Counted from the first letter of the stretch, positions 25,598 through 35,141 are shown. The stretch: 64,000 nucleotides of DNA from Aeromicrobium panaciterrae (GCF_031457275.1 NZ_JAVDWH010000001.1:1302001-1366000); one strand, 5' to 3'. Made by a program: numbers and translations. The notes: generated by a model from the letters alone, not told the origin.

Positions 25598-25789
25598 ATG
25601 ATCACCGAATACATCGCACAGCAGGAAATCCACAACCGTGAGCGTGAGCTCGTCACCAAGGTCGAGCGTCGCCGGGTCGCCGCAGAGCGTGCCGCCGCCA
25701 AGAACTTCAATGGCGACCGTCTCGCACTGATGGCACACATCGCCCGTCAGGCACGCGCCACCCGCGCGGTTGCACACCCGGCCGTTTGA
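25598..25789 (+). CDS. Small basic helical protein, 63 residues, unrecognised
   Basis: Starts at ATG 25598 with GAAAGGGA about 6 bases upstream. The protein is mostly charged and predicted helical: IAQQEIHNRERELVTKVERR, then AERAAAKN and a second basic helix (LALMAHIARQARATRAV). No cysteine, signal peptide or membrane segment. It lies alone between an operator-like motif cluster and a strong hairpin terminator, which supports a real, separately regulated transcript. Function unknown; the basic helices could bind nucleic acid or another protein, but nothing shows that. Confidence 0.65.
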   Translation: MITEYIAQQEIHNRERELVTKVERRRVAAERAAAKNFNGDRLALMAHIARQARATRAVAHPAV

Positions 25790-25800
25790 TGGGGCCAAAG

Positions 25801-25847
25801 GAACTCCCCTCCAACCACTGAAGTTCACGTGGTGGAGGGGAGTTCTT
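25801..25847. terminator. Bidirectional hairpin terminator
   Basis: Arms GAACTCCCCTCCAACCAC (25801-25818) and GTGGTGGAGGGGAGTTC (25829-25845) pair over 17 base pairs with a single bulged A, followed by TTCT. It separates the small gene (+) from the convergent MMPL gene, whose stop is at 25848-25850, and could serve both. Confidence 0.9.
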
Positions 25848-27962
25848 CTATGTCCGAACGCCTTCCTTTGGCGCCAGCGGTGACGGCTCGACCCGAAGAA
25901 GCTTCGCGAGCCAATCCGGCAGCCACCAGTTCCAGCGGCCCAGGACGCTGACGAGTGCCGGCACCAGGAGTGCCCGCACGATCGTGGCGTCGATCAGGAT
26001 GCCCACTCCGAGCGCCGTACCCAGAACCTTGATGTCGACACCTGGCGAAGAAGCCAGAGCAGCGAACGCAAAGAACAGAATCAGCGCCGCAGACGTCACT
26101 AATCTGCCCGTACGCCCAATACCCGTGATGACGGCCGCGTTGGTGTCTCCCGTGGCGTCGTACTCCTCACGCATGCGCGCCAGGATGAACACCTCGTAGT
26201 CCATCGACAAGCCAAACAGGAACGCGAAGATCAGCACTGGCAACCAGAACGTGATGGCACCTGTCGGCGACACCGCGAAGATGGCGTCAGATCCGTGGCC
26301 TTGCTGCCAGAAGTAGACGACGCCGCCGAACACCGCAGCCAGGGAGACCAGGTTGAGGAGGACCGCCTTGATGGGCAGCAGGATTGATCGGAACGTACGC
26401 ACCAACAGGATGAACGTGATGAACGCGATCAGCGCCAGGACGTACGGGAACTTCTCGTACACCGCGGTGAAGTAGTCCTGCACGACCGGACCGGCGCCCG
26501 TCATACCGACCTCACCGTCCGAGGCGCCCTCGGCCGCGTCGCGCACACCGTCAACGAGAGGGTTGGCCGTGCTGTCGACCGTCTCCTTCTCAGGAATGAC
26601 GTCGATGACAGCAACGTCGCCGTTGACACCGCCGACGACGGACATGCGGACTCCGTCAATCTCGCGGGTAGCCGCGGCTATCGCGTCAGCATCAGCCGCA
26701 GGAGCGATGATCTCCATGGGCGTCAGGACTCCGGTTCCGATGCCTTTGTCACGCAGGGTGTGTGCGGTTTCGAACGGCTGTCCGGCGGAAGCCAGAGAGT
26801 CGACATCGGCCTGACCGATCTTGAGGTTGAAGACCGGAAGGATCAGCAGAACCAGCATGACGAGCGCGGCCGCGACGGCGATAGTTCGGTGCTTGACGAT
26901 CGTGCGTGCCCAGGCCGTCCAGCCCTTCGAGGCGGTGCCTTCCTTGCGGACGCGGGGCCAGTCGATCTTGGGTCCGATGCTCGACAAGAGCGCCGGCACC
27001 AAGGTGAGTACGACCGCAGTGCTGACCAACGGGATGAGGATGCCGCCGATGCCCATGCTGCGAACGAGGGGAACAGGTACGACGATCAGCGCGATGAGGC
27101 TGATGGCGACTGTGACACCAGACGCGAGCACTGCGTGCCCGGCCGTCTTCATCGCAATGACGACAGCTTCTTCGTTGTCGCGACCGTGCGCGCGTTCCTC
27201 CCGCCATCGTGAAACAAGGAGCAACGAGTAGTCGATTGCGATACCGAGTCCGACCAACGCGATCAAGAACTGGACGACGAAGCTCACATCGCTGAAGGTC
27301 GAGAGGATCAAGACCAACGTGAACGTCGTCAGGATCGACACCGCAGCGACCATGAGCGGTAGGAAGGCAAGGAAGGACGCGAAGACGAAGACCAGGACGA
27401 GCAGGGCGCCGGCCGCTCCAAACAGGGTCTCCAGCAAGACGCTCGGCCCTTCGGACTCGCCGCCGGCCGCCAACATGTTGTACGACGTCAACCCGCTCTC
27501 GAATCCCGCTGATTCGGCCGCCTTCTCCAGGGCAGGCTCAATCTGGACTTCGACGCCAGGTCCGAACGATTCAGGGAAGGGAGCCTGGAACAGCGCGTAC
27601 GTCGTGCGTTTGTCGTCGGAGATGAATCCCAGGTCGCTCGTGCTCGCGAGGTCGACCATCCGTGTTTCGGGGGCGGATTCCTGTGCACTCTTGAATGCCG
27701 CGGCGATTTCGCTCTTGTGGCCCTCGACGGTTTGTCCCTCCGGCACGGTCAAGACGCCGACATACGTATCGAACGATCCGGCGCCGAACTCCTTGACGAG
27801 CTGCTTTTCGGCGTCGTCGCTCGGTTGACCGGGCAGCGAGAAGTCGATCGTCAGGCGATCGGTCAGCTGTGAGGCGCTGTAGCCGCCGACGAGCAGCATG
27901 GCGATCCAGAAGAAGCTCACAATGCGGCGGTGGTGCATGACGAGACGTGCAAGACGTTCCAT
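25848..27962 (-). CDS. MMPL/RND-family membrane transporter
   Basis: A 704-residue exporter with the two-half MMPL layout. The Asp-Tyr proton-relay pairs are AIDYSLLLVSRWREE in the first half and SMDYEVFILARMREE in the second. The N-terminus MERLARLVMHHRRIV and the phrase TIDFSLPGQPSDDA are typical of actinobacterial YdfJ-type MMPL proteins. The substrate is unknown. It starts at ATG 27962 and ends inside the shared terminator region. It is not closely similar at the termini to the MMPL at 17857-19974. Downstream on the same strand's upstream side is an MFS gene. Confidence 0.9.
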   Translation of the reverse strand: MERLARLVMHHRRIVSFFWIAMLLVGGYSASQLTDRLTIDFSLPGQPSDDAEKQLVKEFGAGSFDTYVGVLTVPEGQTVEGHKSEIAAAFKSAQESAPETRMVDLASTSDLGFISDDKRTTYALFQAPFPESFGPGVEVQIEPALEKAAESAGFESGLTSYNMLAAGGESEGPSVLLETLFGAAGALLVLVFVFASFLAFLPLMVAAVSILTTFTLVLILSTFSDVSFVVQFLIALVGLGIAIDYSLLLVSRWREERAHGRDNEEAVVIAMKTAGHAVLASGVTVAISLIALIVVPVPLVRSMGIGGILIPLVSTAVVLTLVPALLSSIGPKIDWPRVRKEGTASKGWTAWARTIVKHRTIAVAAALVMLVLLILPVFNLKIGQADVDSLASAGQPFETAHTLRDKGIGTGVLTPMEIIAPAADADAIAAATREIDGVRMSVVGGVNGDVAVIDVIPEKETVDSTANPLVDGVRDAAEGASDGEVGMTGAGPVVQDYFTAVYEKFPYVLALIAFITFILLVRTFRSILLPIKAVLLNLVSLAAVFGGVVYFWQQGHGSDAIFAVSPTGAITFWLPVLIFAFLFGLSMDYEVFILARMREEYDATGDTNAAVITGIGRTGRLVTSAALILFFAFAALASSPGVDIKVLGTALGVGILIDATIVRALLVPALVSVLGRWNWWLPDWLAKLLRVEPSPLAPKEGVRT

Positions 27963-28089
27963 GACGAGAATCCTGACTGTGGTGGGAGACGCGGCGGGTG
28001 TTCAACATCAAGACGTCTGAGGTCAGCGATGTGTGACAGCCGGACTCAAAGTCATCTTGAACGTATCGACGGTGCGAGCGAGCCGTCAA

Positions 28090-29436
28090 TCATCCGTGCG
28101 ACCTGCGCAGGGTGTCCTCGACGTAGGTCGGACGCGCGACGATCGTTCCGAACACCGCGATGAAGGCCGAGAGCACGATCATCAGCGAGATCGAGGCGTA
28201 CCAGTCATTGGTGAGATCGTGAAGCAGTCCTGTGCCGAAGGGGCCGATCGCGGAAATGGCATAGCCCGACCCCTGGACGAACGAGGACAGCGCGGCGGTG
28301 CCGCCTGGCGTACGAGCCCGACGCCCGATCATCGTCAGCGTCCACGTGAACGCGCCGCCGCCGAGGCCCAGCAAGATCGCCCACAGCCATGGCGCTGCAT
28401 CGGGCCAAAGCATCAACCCCAGCCAGCCGAGCACCGTGACGGTGGAGAAGGCCCACGGTAGCCATGCGCGGTCGCCGACGCGCTTCATCAGGAACGGCAA
28501 CGACAGCGTCAGCGGTACTCCAACGGCGCCGAGCAGGCCGAGCATGGCACCGGCGTACGAGTCACTCAGCCCAGCGTCGACGAGGATTGCCGGCATCCAG
28601 CCGAACTGTGCGTACGCCTGCGCCGACTGGACACCGAACAGCAGCGCCATCGCCCACGCCAGAGGCGATCTCGCCAGATCGCGCAGCTTGTAGTGCGCAT
28701 CTGCGAGGGGGTCTACATGAACGGATTCGCGTAGGTGGGGGAGCCAGAGCAGAAGCGCGATCAGAGCAGGAACGGCCCAGGCCGCCGTACCCCAGCGCCA
28801 ATCACCCAGCGCCGAAGCCAGTGGCACGGTGACGAACGAGGAAATCGCGCCTCCACCCATCAACGCCGCCCCGTACGCGGCGCTGATCCCAGCGATGTGA
28901 TCGGGGAAGTGCCGTTTGGCGAGGGGTGGGAGCAGGATGTTGCCGATCGCGCATCCAGAGAGCGCCACCACCGAGAAGAACAGAAAGAATTCGGGGGAGT
29001 CGACCAGCGAACGAGTCACGACACCGACGATGGCCAGCAAGAGCACCAGCACTGTCGTCACGTGCAGGCCGAGCTTTGCAATCACACTGTGCGCGGCGAT
29101 GCCCGCTGCGGCGAAGCACAGGACGGGCAGAGTGGTCAGGAGTCCCGCGACCGTGACCGACATGCCGAGATCGCCGCGAAGTGCCTCGAGGACGACGCCG
29201 ACACTTCCGACGGCAGGGCGCAGGTTGACGGCGAGAAGGACGATCGCGACACCGACCAGCCAGCGACCGGAGCTAGACGAGTGATCCCGAGGGACGTTGC
29301 CTGACTCGCGGCACCCCGAATCCCGACCGGCGGCGTTTTCGTCGGTCGACGGACAACCCCGGTCCGCCTCCCTCCTCTGCCTTGCCGGATCGGGCCCGGA
29401 TGCGCCGCTCGCTTTACCGGCACCCCTCGGGATCAT
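28090..29436 (-). CDS. MFS transporter, CynX/NimT-like
   Basis: About 448 residues with 12 predicted membrane helices after a hydrophilic N-terminus. VNLRPAVGSVGVVLEAL and LTTLPVLCFAAAGIAA match the start of CynX/NimT-type major facilitator proteins (cyanate, nitroimidazole and related small-solute transport). The start is uncertain: ATG 29436, GTG 29457 or a start as far as 29541 are in frame, and all give a hydrophilic leader of 60 or more residues before the first helix at GRWLVGVAIVLLAV; no better start was seen. It is divergent from the TIGR03936 gene and possibly overlaps its 5' end. Confidence 0.82.
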   Translation of the reverse strand: MIPRGAGKASGASGPDPARQRREADRGCPSTDENAAGRDSGCRESGNVPRDHSSSSGRWLVGVAIVLLAVNLRPAVGSVGVVLEALRGDLGMSVTVAGLLTTLPVLCFAAAGIAAHSVIAKLGLHVTTVLVLLLAIVGVVTRSLVDSPEFFLFFSVVALSGCAIGNILLPPLAKRHFPDHIAGISAAYGAALMGGGAISSFVTVPLASALGDWRWGTAAWAVPALIALLLWLPHLRESVHVDPLADAHYKLRDLARSPLAWAMALLFGVQSAQAYAQFGWMPAILVDAGLSDSYAGAMLGLLGAVGVPLTLSLPFLMKRVGDRAWLPWAFSTVTVLGWLGLMLWPDAAPWLWAILLGLGGGAFTWTLTMIGRRARTPGGTAALSSFVQGSGYAISAIGPFGTGLLHDLTNDWYASISLMIVLSAFIAVFGTIVARPTYVEDTLRRSHG

Positions 29437-29495
29437 TCGTCTGGGCGTCGGCACTCGCCCATTCTGCGCGTCCGGTCCGCAGGTAGTCTCGTCGG

Positions 29496-30260
29496 GTGAC
29501 GACGCTCGAGGGAACTCCCAATCCGGAGGCCCCCAACCCACAGCTTCCGATCGTCCAGAAGCTGCGCATGCGATACGCCAAACGCGGCCGTCTCCGGTTC
29601 ACGAGTCACCGCGACTTTGCCAGGGCCTTCGAGCGGGCGATCCGACGTTCAGGCATTCCGATCGGTCACTCCTCGGGCTTCACGCCTCACCCGAAGATCT
29701 CGTACGCCAACGCTTCTCCGACCGGCGCCGCGAGCGAGGCGGAGTACCTCGAGATCGGTATGACACGTGAATGTGACCCCGACGAGGTCCGTACGCTGCT
29801 CGACTCCGCGTTGCCTGACGGCCTCGACATTGTCGACATCGTGGTCGCGAAACCGGGAGCTCTGGCCGACCGGCTGCAGGCGAGCAAGTGGGACATCATG
29901 CTGCCGGAAGTTGCCCTGGAGGACGCCGAATCTGCTGTGCGGGCGTTCCTAGCGGAGAGCGACGTACCGATCGAGCGGATGATGAAGCAGGGCCCTCGCA
30001 TCCTGAACTGCCGGGAACCAGTGGTCGATCTCGTGGCGCGTTCCGATGTGAGCAATGGGGTCCCGTGTGCGATACTGGCCATGGTTGTACTGCACGTAAC
30101 ACCGTCAGTGCGACCAGATGACGTTCTCGCCGGACTTAAGTCCAGCGGTGGCCTCGAGCTCAAGCAGACGCCCATGGCGACTCGTTTGGCCCAGGGTCCT
30201 CTGGAGACTGAGACCGGCACGGTAGGCGATCCACTTGCCTTCGACCGCGACGCATCCTGA
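29496..30260 (+). CDS. TIGR03936-family radical-SAM-associated protein (DUF2344)
   Basis: A 254-residue protein, GTG start at 29496. The core begins at LRMRYAKRGRLRFTSHRDFARAFERAIRR, followed by GIPIGHSSGFTPHPKISYA, the diagnostic region of the family. It has no SAM-binding cysteines itself and is the usual partner of the TIGR03960 protein (here at 23506). In most actinobacteria the pair sits immediately before rne, and rne does follow here, so only the first partner has been separated by intervening genes. Confidence 0.9.
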   Translation: MTTLEGTPNPEAPNPQLPIVQKLRMRYAKRGRLRFTSHRDFARAFERAIRRSGIPIGHSSGFTPHPKISYANASPTGAASEAEYLEIGMTRECDPDEVRTLLDSALPDGLDIVDIVVAKPGALADRLQASKWDIMLPEVALEDAESAVRAFLAESDVPIERMMKQGPRILNCREPVVDLVARSDVSNGVPCAILAMVVLHVTPSVRPDDVLAGLKSSGGLELKQTPMATRLAQGPLETETGTVGDPLAFDRDAS

Positions 30261-30361
30261 TCGGGTGCTGACCGCGGCGGTGAGTGTGAAAGTTGATGTG
30301 ACAAGCCGCTGATCGTCGTCAACACCCTGGCGCGTGGCGCTGGGGATGACCGAAGGCTTTA

Positions 30362-30377
30362 GGCCCGCTTGCGGGCC
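30362..30377 (+). promoter_or_regulatory. GC-rich stem-loop in the rne 5' leader
   Basis: GGCCCG-CTTG-CGGGCC lies 49 bases before the rne start codon, inside the 165-base gap after the TIGR03936 gene. It would fold into a stable stem in the leader RNA. Rne mRNA leaders in E. coli mediate autoregulation; a similar role here is only a suggestion. It might equally terminate upstream transcription. Confidence 0.35.
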
Positions 30378-30425
30378 GCAGACGTGTCCGGCCCGATTTC
30401 GATCGGCCCGGGCGAAGGAGAGCAC

Positions 30426-32861
30426 ATGCTCGACGACAACGAAACAACTGCAGAAGCAACATCCGAAACCGCTCCCGCCCGACGCCGCGCCGCTGGTCGT
30501 CCCGCCGGACCGCCGGCCGCCGTGAGCTTTGCTCCGCCTGAGGCGCCGAAGAAGAAGGCGCCCGCCAAGAAGGCCGAGTCGTCCGACGATGAGCCCGCCG
30601 CCGACGCACCGGCCGCCAAGAAGGCTGCCGCCAAAAAGGCGCCGGCGAAGAAGGCCGCCGCCAAGAAGGACGATGCGGAGGAGCCCAAGAAGCCGGCCGC
30701 GTCTTCGACTGCCGCGATGTTCAAGGCACCCGAGCCCGGTCTCGCACCGGCTCGCCCCAAGCCAGCTCCCGTCGAGTCGCAGAACGATGACAACGACGGC
30801 GAAGACGATGACGATCCCAACGCACCCAAGCGCCGCCGCCGCAGCCGTGGAGGCCGCCGCCGCAGCAAGGGTGCCGGCGACGACAACGCCATCGATGACG
30901 ACATCAACGACGAAGATGGCGACGACAACGACACCGAAGATGACGGCAACGGCAACACCCGTCGCCGTCGTCGCCGCGCCCGCGCGGGTGAAGGTGTCGA
31001 CGGATCGCCCGACGATCCCGAGAACACCGTGGTCCGCGTACGTACCGGCCGAAGCCCCGAAGACGAGATCACCGGAGTAGCCGGATCGACTCGACTCGAG
31101 GCCAAGAAGCAGCGCCGTCGCGAAGGCCGTGAGGCTGGACGTCGTCGCGCTCCGATCGTTTCGGAGGCCGAGTTCCTGGCCCGCCGCGAGTCGGTCAAGC
31201 GCGAGATGGTCGTACGCCAGCGCGACGACTACACGCAGATTGCCGTCATCGAGGACAACGTGCTCGTCGAGCACTACGTGGCCCGCGAGTCGCAGGTCTC
31301 GATTATCGGCAACGTCTACCTCGGCAAGGTGCAGAACGTTCTGCCCAGCATGGAAGCTGCCTTCGTCGACATCGGTGCAGGCCGCAACGCCGTGCTGTAC
31401 GCGGGTGAGGTCGACTGGACCACGCTTGGCAACGGCAAGGCTCGCAAGATCGAAGACGCTCTCAAGCCCGGCCAGACAATCCTCGTGCAGGTCTCCAAGG
31501 ACCCCATCGGCCAGAAGGGCGCACGGCTCACGAGCCAGATCAGCCTGCCCGGTCGCTTCCTGGTGCTCGTTCCCAACGGTCAGACCAGCGGAATCTCCCG
31601 CAAGCTGCCCGAGAACGAGCGCACACGCCTCAAGGCTCTCCTCAAGGAGGTCCTGCCCGAGAACGTCGGCGTCATCGTCCGTACAGCTGCTGAAGGTGCG
31701 ACCGAGGACCAGCTGACCCGCGACGTCACTGCCCTGACCGCGCGCTGGGAAGACATCGAGCGCAAGGTCACTGCTGGCAAGGCGCCCGACCTGCTCTACT
31801 CCGAGCCTGACCTGATGATCAAGGTCGTACGCGATCTCTTCAACGAGGACTTCAACGGTCTCGTCGTTGAAGGCGCAGACGCCTGGGACATGATCAAGGG
31901 CTACATCGACCACGTCGCTCCCGATCTCGCCGAGCGCGTCACGCGCTACGACAACGCCGACGTCGATGCGTTCACGTCCTACCGACTCGACGAGCAGATC
32001 CACAAGGCGCTCGAGCGCAAGGTGTTCCTGCCGTCAGGCGGATCGCTCGTCATTGACCGCACGGAAGCCATGACGGTCGTCGACGTCAACACCGGCAAGT
32101 ACACCGGTTCGGGCGGCAACCTCGAAGAGACCGTCACCAAGAACAACCTTGAGGCCGCAGAAGAGGTCGTACGCCAGCTCCGCTTGCGCGACATCGGCGG
32201 CATCATCGTCGTCGACTTCATCGACATGGTTCTCGAGAGCAACCGCGAGCTCGTGCTTCGCCGTCTCGTCGAGTGCCTGGGCCGTGACCGTACGCGTCAC
32301 CAGGTCGCCGAAGTCACCTCGCTTGGTCTCGTCCAGATGACGCGCAAGCGCATCGGTACGGGCCTGCTCGAGTCGTTCAGCCACGAGTGTGAGCACTGCA
32401 ACGGTCGTGGCGTCGTGATCGCTGATGCGCCGGTCGAGCCCAAGAAGGAAGAGCAGCGTCGCGGCGGCCGTGGTGGTCGTGGCGGCGGAGGCGGCAACGG
32501 TGGTGGCGGCAACGGTGGTGGCGGAGGCCGCGGTGGAGCTGCAAATGGCAACACCAACCGTGGTGGAGGTCGCAAGACCGACGATTCCGGCGCCAAAGAC
32601 GACAGCAAGCCCGCGGACGACGCCAAGGTCGACAGCTCGCCGACAGACGACGTCAAGGCCGATGTAGCACCCAAGAACGACGCGCCGAAGGTCGAAGTAG
32701 CACCTGCTGCCGAGCCCGAAGCGCCGAAGAAGACGGCACGCAAGCGTTCGGCATCAAAGCCCGCCGGACCGCCTGCCGGAGCCGTCGGAAGCACTCCAGA
32801 AGCACCCGCTTCAAGCGGTGAGTCGAGCCCCGTTTTGACCAGCGAGGGTCAGGCTCCGTAA
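30426..32861 (+). CDS. rne: Ribonuclease E/G family endoribonuclease
   Basis: An 811-residue RNase E/G, start at ATG 30426 with GGAGAG upstream. The first 230 residues are low complexity: lysine/alanine-proline tracts (AAKKAPAKKAAAKK), an acidic stretch and arginine clusters. The S1-like and catalytic core follows: IGNVYLGKVQNVLPSMEAAFVDIG, then SGGSLVIDRTEAMTVVDVNTG with the catalytic aspartate region, and the Zn-link cysteines in HECEHCNGRG. The last 130 residues are glycine- and charge-rich. It initiates mRNA decay and rRNA processing, probably scaffolded by its disordered ends. Confidence 0.93.
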   Translation: MLDDNETTAEATSETAPARRRAAGRPAGPPAAVSFAPPEAPKKKAPAKKAESSDDEPAADAPAAKKAAAKKAPAKKAAAKKDDAEEPKKPAASSTAAMFKAPEPGLAPARPKPAPVESQNDDNDGEDDDDPNAPKRRRRSRGGRRRSKGAGDDNAIDDDINDEDGDDNDTEDDGNGNTRRRRRRARAGEGVDGSPDDPENTVVRVRTGRSPEDEITGVAGSTRLEAKKQRRREGREAGRRRAPIVSEAEFLARRESVKREMVVRQRDDYTQIAVIEDNVLVEHYVARESQVSIIGNVYLGKVQNVLPSMEAAFVDIGAGRNAVLYAGEVDWTTLGNGKARKIEDALKPGQTILVQVSKDPIGQKGARLTSQISLPGRFLVLVPNGQTSGISRKLPENERTRLKALLKEVLPENVGVIVRTAAEGATEDQLTRDVTALTARWEDIERKVTAGKAPDLLYSEPDLMIKVVRDLFNEDFNGLVVEGADAWDMIKGYIDHVAPDLAERVTRYDNADVDAFTSYRLDEQIHKALERKVFLPSGGSLVIDRTEAMTVVDVNTGKYTGSGGNLEETVTKNNLEAAEEVVRQLRLRDIGGIIVVDFIDMVLESNRELVLRRLVECLGRDRTRHQVAEVTSLGLVQMTRKRIGTGLLESFSHECEHCNGRGVVIADAPVEPKKEEQRRGGRGGRGGGGGNGGGGNGGGGGRGGAANGNTNRGGGRKTDDSGAKDDSKPADDAKVDSSPTDDVKADVAPKNDAPKVEVAPAAEPEAPKKTARKRSASKPAGPPAGAVGSTPEAPASSGESSPVLTSEGQAP

Positions 32862-32864
32862 ACT
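32835..32864 (+). promoter_or_regulatory. Candidate promoter for rplU-rpmA
   Basis: TTGACC (32835-32840), an 18-base spacer and TAAACT (32859-32864) overlap the end of rne, about 90 bases upstream of rplU. The hexamers are close to the housekeeping sigma consensus, and a separate promoter for the ribosomal protein genes is expected. Confidence 0.5.
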
Positions 32865-32952
32865 AGTCCCTTGGTGCGCCATGCGCGCCTTTATCCGCGT
32901 GTCCTGTCCATCGGCAGGGACGCCCCAGTATCAGAAATGTGAGTGAGTAACC

Positions 32953-33264
32953 GTGGTGTACGCAATCGTGCGCAGTGGCGGCAACCAGACCAAGGTTGCG
33001 GTCGGCGACGTCATCGAGATCGACAAGGTGACGCAGGCCGAAGGTGAGACCCTGTCTTTGACCGCCGTGCTCTTCGTCGATGGCGACACCGTGACGGCTG
33101 ACGCCGACTCGCTCGCCAAGGTCAAGGTCACCGCCGAGGTTCTCGGTGGCACCAAGGGCCCCAAGATCGTCATCCAGAAGTACAAGAACAAGACCGGTTA
33201 CAAGAAGCGCCAGGGTCACCGTCAGAAGTACACCCAGGTCAAGATCACCGGAATCAAGAAGTAG
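32953..33264 (+). CDS. rplU: 50S ribosomal protein L21
   Basis: A 103-residue protein, GTG start at 32953 giving [44 protein letters not shown] basic C-terminal region is the L21 signature that contacts 23S rRNA. It is nine bases upstream of rpmA and forms the usual rplU-rpmA pair. Confidence 0.97.
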   Translation: MVYAIVRSGGNQTKVAVGDVIEIDKVTQAEGETLSLTAVLFVDGDTVTADADSLAKVKVTAEVLGGTKGPKIVIQKYKNKTGYKKRQGHRQKYTQVKITGIKK

Positions 33265-33273
33265 GGGACTGAC

Positions 33274-33537
33274 ATGGCACACAAAAAGGGCGCAGCCTCT
33301 ACCAAGAACGGCCGCGATTCAAATGCTCAGCGACTGGGCGTAAAGCGCTTCGGCGGCCAGCTTGTCAACGCCGGCGAGATCATCGTCCGCCAGCGTGGCA
33401 CGCACTTCCACCCCGGCACCAACGTCGGTCGTGGTGGCGATGACACTCTGTTCGCTCTCTCGGCTGGTGCCGTGGAGTTCGGCCGCCGTCGCGGCCGCAA
33501 GGTCATCAACATCGTCCCCGGCACGCCGGCGGACTGA
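33274..33537 (+). CDS. rpmA: 50S ribosomal protein L27
   Basis: An 87-residue protein. The N-terminus [20 protein letters not shown], which reaches the peptidyl transferase centre, begins right after the initiator, so no cleavable N-terminal extension of the Firmicutes type is present. [21 protein letters not shown] is the conserved core. It is followed by a strong terminator. Confidence 0.97.
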   Translation: MAHKKGAASTKNGRDSNAQRLGVKRFGGQLVNAGEIIVRQRGTHFHPGTNVGRGGDDTLFALSAGAVEFGRRRGRKVINIVPGTPAD

Positions 33538-33556
33538 CCAGGCGCACACTCACTTC

Positions 33557-33598
33557 GATGGGGCAGTCCGCAGCAGCGGGCTGCCCCATCTTCTTTGC
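33557..33598 (+). terminator. Rho-independent terminator after rpmA
   Basis: Perfect 10-base arms GATGGGGCAG (33557-33566) and CTGCCCCATC (33581-33590), then TTCTTTGCTT. It separates the ribosomal protein genes from obgE. Confidence 0.9.
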
Positions 33599-33626
33599 TT
33601 AGACCCGTACTGAAAGGAGCGACACC

Positions 33627-35141
33627 GTGGCTGTTCCCAGCTTCGTCGACAAGGTGACGCTCCATGTCGCGGGCGGATCCGGTGGCGATGGTGTTGCCTC
33701 GGTGCACCGAGAGAAGTTCAAGCCCCTCGGTGGACCTGACGGCGGCAACGGTGGTCATGGCGGTGACGTGATTCTCAAGGTCGACGCCGATGTCACCACC
33801 TTGATCGACTATCACCACGAGCCCCACCGCAAGGGCACCAACGGTGCTCCTGGCGCGGGCAACAACCGCAGCGGCTCACAGGGTGAAGATCTCGTCCTCC
33901 TCGTTCCCGACGGCACGGTCGTACGCGACGAGTCCGGCGAGGTGCTTGCTGACCTGATCGGCCACTCAACCGAACTCGTCATCGCGGCCGGTGGCCGCGG
34001 TGGTCTTGGCAACTCTGCGCTCGCTTCGGCCAAGCGCAAGGCTCCCGGTTTCGCGCTCAAGGGTGAACCGGGCGACGAGCTCACGATCACCCTCGAGCTC
34101 AAGGTCGTCGCCGATATCGGTCTCGTGGGTTTCCCGAGTGCCGGCAAGTCGAGCCTCATCGCCTCGATGTCGCGCGCTCGTCCCAAGATTGCCGACTACC
34201 CCTTCACGACCCTGATCCCCAACCTGGGTGTCGTCACGGCTGGTTCGACCACATTCACTGTCGCCGACGTGCCCGGACTGATCGAGGGCGCAAGCGAAGG
34301 CCGCGGACTCGGACACGAATTCCTGCGCCACGTCGAACGTTGTGCCGCGCTGGTGCACGTCATCGACTGCGCGACGGTCGATCCTGGCCGCGATCCGCTC
34401 TCTGATCTCGACGTGATCGAGGCGGAGCTTGCGGCTTATGGCGGCCTCAACGATCGTCCCCGACTGATTGCACTCAACAAGACCGACGTACCAGATGCCA
34501 AGGAGATCGCCAGCTTCGTACGCGCTGATCTCGAGGCTCGCGGACTTGAGGTGTTCGACGTGTCGGCCGCGAGCCGGGCCGGACTCAAAGAGCTGTCCTT
34601 CGCCATGGCGGAGATCGTCGCATCACGCCGCGCGGCAACGCCGGTGTCCGAGGCCACGCGCATCGTGCTTCGCCCGCCCGCAGAAGCAGGTGTCGGTCGC
34701 GAGTTCACAATCACCCGTATCAACGAACAGTGGGTCGTACGCGGCGAGAAGCCCAAGCGTTGGGTTCGCCAGACCGACTTCAGCAACGATGAAGCAGTTG
34801 GCTTCCTCGCCGATCGTCTCAACCGTCTGGGTGTCGAGGATGAGCTGCTTAAGCTCGGCGCCAAGGAAGGCGACGACGTCGTCATCGGCGACGAGGACAA
34901 CGCCGTCGTCTTCGACTTCGATCCGCAGGTCACCGCCGGCGCCGAGGTGCTCGGTCGTCGTGGCGAGGACCTTCGCATCGACCAGTCCGATCGCCGCACC
35001 AACGTGCAACGCCGCGAAGAGCTGGCCGCCAAGCGAGCCTTTGAAGCCGGAGCTCGCGAAGCGCGCGCTGAGGGTGCCGCCGGTCCCAACCCTGACTGGA
35101 CGTTCCCCGAGGACGATCCGCTGGACGAGGACGAAGACTGA
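33627..35141 (+). CDS. obgE: Obg-family GTPase, ribosome assembly and stress
   Basis: A 504-residue GTPase with three domains: the glycine-rich Obg fold (residues 1-160, [25 protein letters not shown]), the G domain with P-loop [12 protein letters not shown] near residue 170, DVPGLIEGA (G3) and NKTD (G4), and the C-terminal OCT domain found in Gram-positive Obg proteins, ending in an acidic tail. It binds the 50S subunit and responds to ppGpp in other bacteria. GTG 33627 is the start, with AAAGGAG upstream. Its TGA overlaps the ATG of proB by one base. Confidence 0.95.
   Translation: MAVPSFVDKVTLHVAGGSGGDGVASVHREKFKPLGGPDGGNGGHGGDVILKVDADVTTLIDYHHEPHRKGTNGAPGAGNNRSGSQGEDLVLLVPDGTVVRDESGEVLADLIGHSTELVIAAGGRGGLGNSALASAKRKAPGFALKGEPGDELTITLELKVVADIGLVGFPSAGKSSLIASMSRARPKIADYPFTTLIPNLGVVTAGSTTFTVADVPGLIEGASEGRGLGHEFLRHVERCAALVHVIDCATVDPGRDPLSDLDVIEAELAAYGGLNDRPRLIALNKTDVPDAKEIASFVRADLEARGLEVFDVSAASRAGLKELSFAMAEIVASRRAATPVSEATRIVLRPPAEAGVGREFTITRINEQWVVRGEKPKRWVRQTDFSNDEAVGFLADRLNRLGVEDELLKLGAKEGDDVVIGDEDNAVVFDFDPQVTAGAEVLGRRGEDLRIDQSDRRTNVQRREELAAKRAFEAGAREARAEGAAGPNPDWTFPEDDPLDEDED

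Noticed and set aside
30105-32003. Reverse-strand open frame opposite rne
   Set aside because: Gly/Leu-rich low complexity produced by the complement of the rne repeats.
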